NCBI GenBank assembly: GCA_963969395.1
Contig: OZ017798.1
Location: 8,734,173-8,798,172 of the forward strand
Reading direction: 5' to 3'
DNA length: 64,000 nt
From: Pseudoscleropodium purum
Lineage: Eukaryota > Streptophyta > Bryopsida > Hypnales > Brachytheciaceae
In this document: positions 61,690 through 64,000 of the stretch, in pieces
How positions within the stretch are numbered: the first letter of the stretch is position 1
Layout: the number at the start of each line of letters is the position of its first letter
Notes under the pieces: model-generated
The model's input: the letters and a program-made list of their open reading frames with translations, nothing else
The model's database searches: none
Told to the model about the DNA's origin: nothing
Position numbers and translations under genes: made by a program

Positions 61690-61860
61690 ACCACTACCTT
61701 TAATTTATGGTTGTGTGTTATTATAATGTCATCCATCCTTAGGGCACATGAAAGTATTGGTTAATTAATTTGGATCTAATGGAGACTAGTGTGAAGGAGG
61801 TTCCAAGCATGGACGGCATATCTATATGAAGACCTTGTATTAGGACCTAGAATGAGGAGC
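61690..61860 (+). pseudogene. LRR gene relic (3' end), unit a of block Y copy 2
   Basis: Paralog of 11390-11560. Here the text L-D-L-M-E-T-S-V-K-E-V-P-S can still be read in frame (GATCTAATGGAGACTAGTG) before a stop. Confidence 0.65.
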
Positions 61861-62154
61861 TTTTTGAGCTATATTCACTTGTATTGAATAATTAATGTAT
61901 TGGTGTAGGATATTGGTCTACTAATTACCAATTCATCACTGTCATATTACAAACTTCTTAGTTATTCTTCTCTCTAATGTCCAAGAATTAAAATATATAA
62001 TTGTCACAATTAAGGAAATATAACATTAAATGCTTAACCTCTTAATGACTTGGGATAGTTTGGATTTTCAAATTTAGGAAGATTTAGTATAAAATATAAT
62101 TTGGAAGAATAAATACTTTCAAGTTTTTAAGCAAAAATTGCAAAATAGGATTTA

Positions 62155-62480
62155 TAGTTCATATCATTTGGAGGTTGTACCTTTCCCAACATCTTAGGTT
62201 GCTTGAATAGATTTCAAGCATTGATGATACTATGACTTTTGTCTTGGTTGCCTAGATTCAATTTGAAAAGGATACTAGACATAGTTTGCTTCAAGGAATT
62301 GACCTACTTCAATATGGATTTAGATAGCATTGAAGATTTTCAAGAAGTAGAAGAATTGCATCTATTGACTTCATTAGACCTTCTTGATTGCAAATCACTA
62401 GAATGACTTTCATTTCTAGATCATTTGAATGCATTGATTCATTTAGATGTAAAGTGAATTGGTATGAAAGAAATACTAGG
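62155..62480 (+). pseudogene. LRR gene relic, unit b of block Y copy 2
   Basis: Best preserved relic. 62334 onward reads E-D-F-Q-E-V-E-E-L-H-L-L-T-S-L-D-L, aligned with E-D-V-V-G-V-G-E-L-H-M-L-I-S-L-D-L of the living gene. The Trp codon in R-W-L-P has become TGA and a second TGA follows L-D-V-K. Confidence 0.75.
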
Positions 62481-63213
62481 CAAATGACTTGATGAATTTG
62501 GACACTTTGAATGACATCCACCTTAACATGAAAGGCTACTTGACTAGCATCACTTGGCTTGATCACCAAAGTGTGATGGTGTAGGGCATTAGTTTGTTTT
62601 TGACAACTTGTATCATTAAATAACCATTTTAGGAAGTTGTCACACTAATATAGTTCCCATAAACTTCGATAAGTAATCTCATAGTCATTGTGCTTGGCCA
62701 TAATTTTGGAGAAGGAAGATAGAATTGCCTTTGCTTGTCATATTGTTCATATAAACAATCTTGAAATTGTTACAATGTGACATAAGTTAGATTGAATTTG
62801 TTTTATAAACTTCCCTATTAATTAAGTCATCAAACTTAAAGGACTTGCTAATTCAATCAAAATCCAAATGTTGGTTGTTAGTTAAAAATGATTTGAAATT
62901 GAAAAAGTAAGCCAAAAAAGTCCCAAACTATTATTTATCATATTGTGTAGTTATAATCAATAAAATTGATGACACCTCCACAAAGTTTCATGGTGAGTTG
63001 TAATCAAATTGCATTTCTTTGAAGATCCTACAATTCTTTTTGGATCATGAAAGAATAAAAGAATTTTGAATGCATTTGCATGTAAGGGTATATTTTCAAA
63101 AGAAACTAGAAAACCACCCTACTTCTTTGGGGTGAAGTTGCAATATTTAGATTGCACAAAAAGAAAAAATAATGAATTGTAGAATCAATAGTGTCATTGA
63201 AATACTACCATTA

Positions 63214-63526
63214 AGTAAGAGGTCCACAAATGAACCATCTAAAAGCTATAACTGAATTTTGGAGAGGCTTAACATCTTGAAAAAAAATTCAGTAAATTTT
63301 CCTTGGAAACACAATTAGAATTGACATCTAACCCAAGTTGTTTCATATTTTTTGAACCTTTTTGGAATTAGTTACAAATTTTTGAAGTTGGAAAAAAATG
63401 ATCATTTGTAGTCATCAAAAGCAACCACCTCTTGAAATGTGCATAGTTGGTACATTGAAGAAAGAAAAATGTACCTTTGAGTCATATTTGCTTTTAATGC
63501 CCGATTGGAGTTCAAGCCTCCTACCT
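63214..63526. mobile_element. Mariner-type MITE in block Y copy 2, TSD TA
   Basis: Paralog of 12869-13182 (left end lacks one G: AGTAAGAGGTCC; right end reversed AGGTAGGAGG). Its presence in both Y copies shows it inserted before that duplication. Confidence 0.7.
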
Positions 63527-64000
63527 TATTTAGTTGAGGCTCTATCATGAAAAAATTGCTACTAGATATTGGACGTAGGGTTTTTAATAAAAGTTCATGC
63601 TAGCTCTAAATTGGTCCAAAGTTCAACAAGGAAATAGATATGTAAAGACAAGGTATTAGAAGAACAAATAACAACACTAGGAGAGGCTTTGTCCTATAGC
63701 AATGGCTTGCTTTTCAAGTAAGTTACTACTCAAACTTTCAAATGAAATTTTTGGCAATGCAAAGTCTCTTCTCCATCCATCCACAACCAATGAAAGTCAT
63801 AATACATTACTAACCCTCAAGCAGAAGGAAGGATGTTCAAGGCTACTTCTTTAAGTGATGGCATGTTCCCTTGCTCATGGAGAAGCTCATACTTGTCATT
63901 TGTCACTTTTCGTAGTACTTGCCAAGGGCCTGGATACATCCTACACAAAAAACAATCATATTAGAAAAAATATTTGTTGATTTACCAATGTTATTTACTA

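Larger units (their letters stand above)
60788..64000 (+). repeat. Duplicated block Y, copy 2 (runs off the window)
   Basis: Near-identical to 10507-13652, and still matching at base 64000. It follows the F-box pseudogene directly, so this copy preserves the original order F-box, spacer, LRR. Confidence 0.85.

Noticed and set aside
1..64000. LTR retrotransposon, tRNA or rRNA genes
   Set aside because: I found no gag, protease, RT or integrase motif, and no sequence I could fold by eye into a convincing tRNA; a tRNAscan or repeat search could still find one.

Overview
The window looks like nuclear DNA of a land plant. It is very A/T-rich, gene-poor and full of small transposon remnants. Genes have short introns with GT/AG borders, and the recognisable families are plant-like: an organelle-type small heat-shock protein, a Ulp-type SUMO protease, a trihelix/Myb-like DNA-binding domain, leucine-rich repeats and F-box relics. 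Low GC, short introns and an ISG12-type protein would suit a bryophyte such as a moss, but nothing seen fixes the species. No organellar or bacterial gene was seen, and no LTR-retrotransposon gag or pol reading frame was recognised.

Layout. 1-16300 is A/T-rich repeat DNA: three copies of a ~940-bp element whose ends read TTAACCC, a CACTA-type fold-back element (6252-6558), a Harbinger-type MITE (9326-9576) and the first copy of a ~3.2-kb duplication (10507-13652) holding dead LRR sequence. 16300-24600 is a GC-richer gene island: an ISG12/IFI27-like gene (+), an unrecognised five-exon gene (-) and an organellar sHSP gene (-) with heat-shock elements and tandem repeats upstream. 24600-37000 holds a decayed Ulp protease copy, a segmental duplication with an F-box pseudogene, and a 1.3-kb insertion with an 8-bp target duplication. 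37080-44754 is the second active region: an intact Ulp/SENP-type protease gene followed, same strand, by a gene joining a trihelix-like domain to leucine-rich repeats with no NB-ARC visible. 44755-64000 is again repeats, with second copies of the duplications, a second F-box pseudogene and more LRR relics.

How it fits together. The F-box relics, LRR relics and the living LRR gene share flanking DNA. The 10.5-13.7, 35.2-45.9 and 59.5-64 kb regions therefore look like three units of an F-box/LRR cluster that duplicated and mostly died; only the middle unit keeps an intact LRR gene and carries the Ulp gene. Because paralogous copies lie in the same window, several MITE insertions have a visible empty site, so target-site duplications can be read directly and insertions ordered in time. 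Exon boundaries were inferred by eye from splice consensus, reading phase and paralog comparison; no alignment or database search was run.
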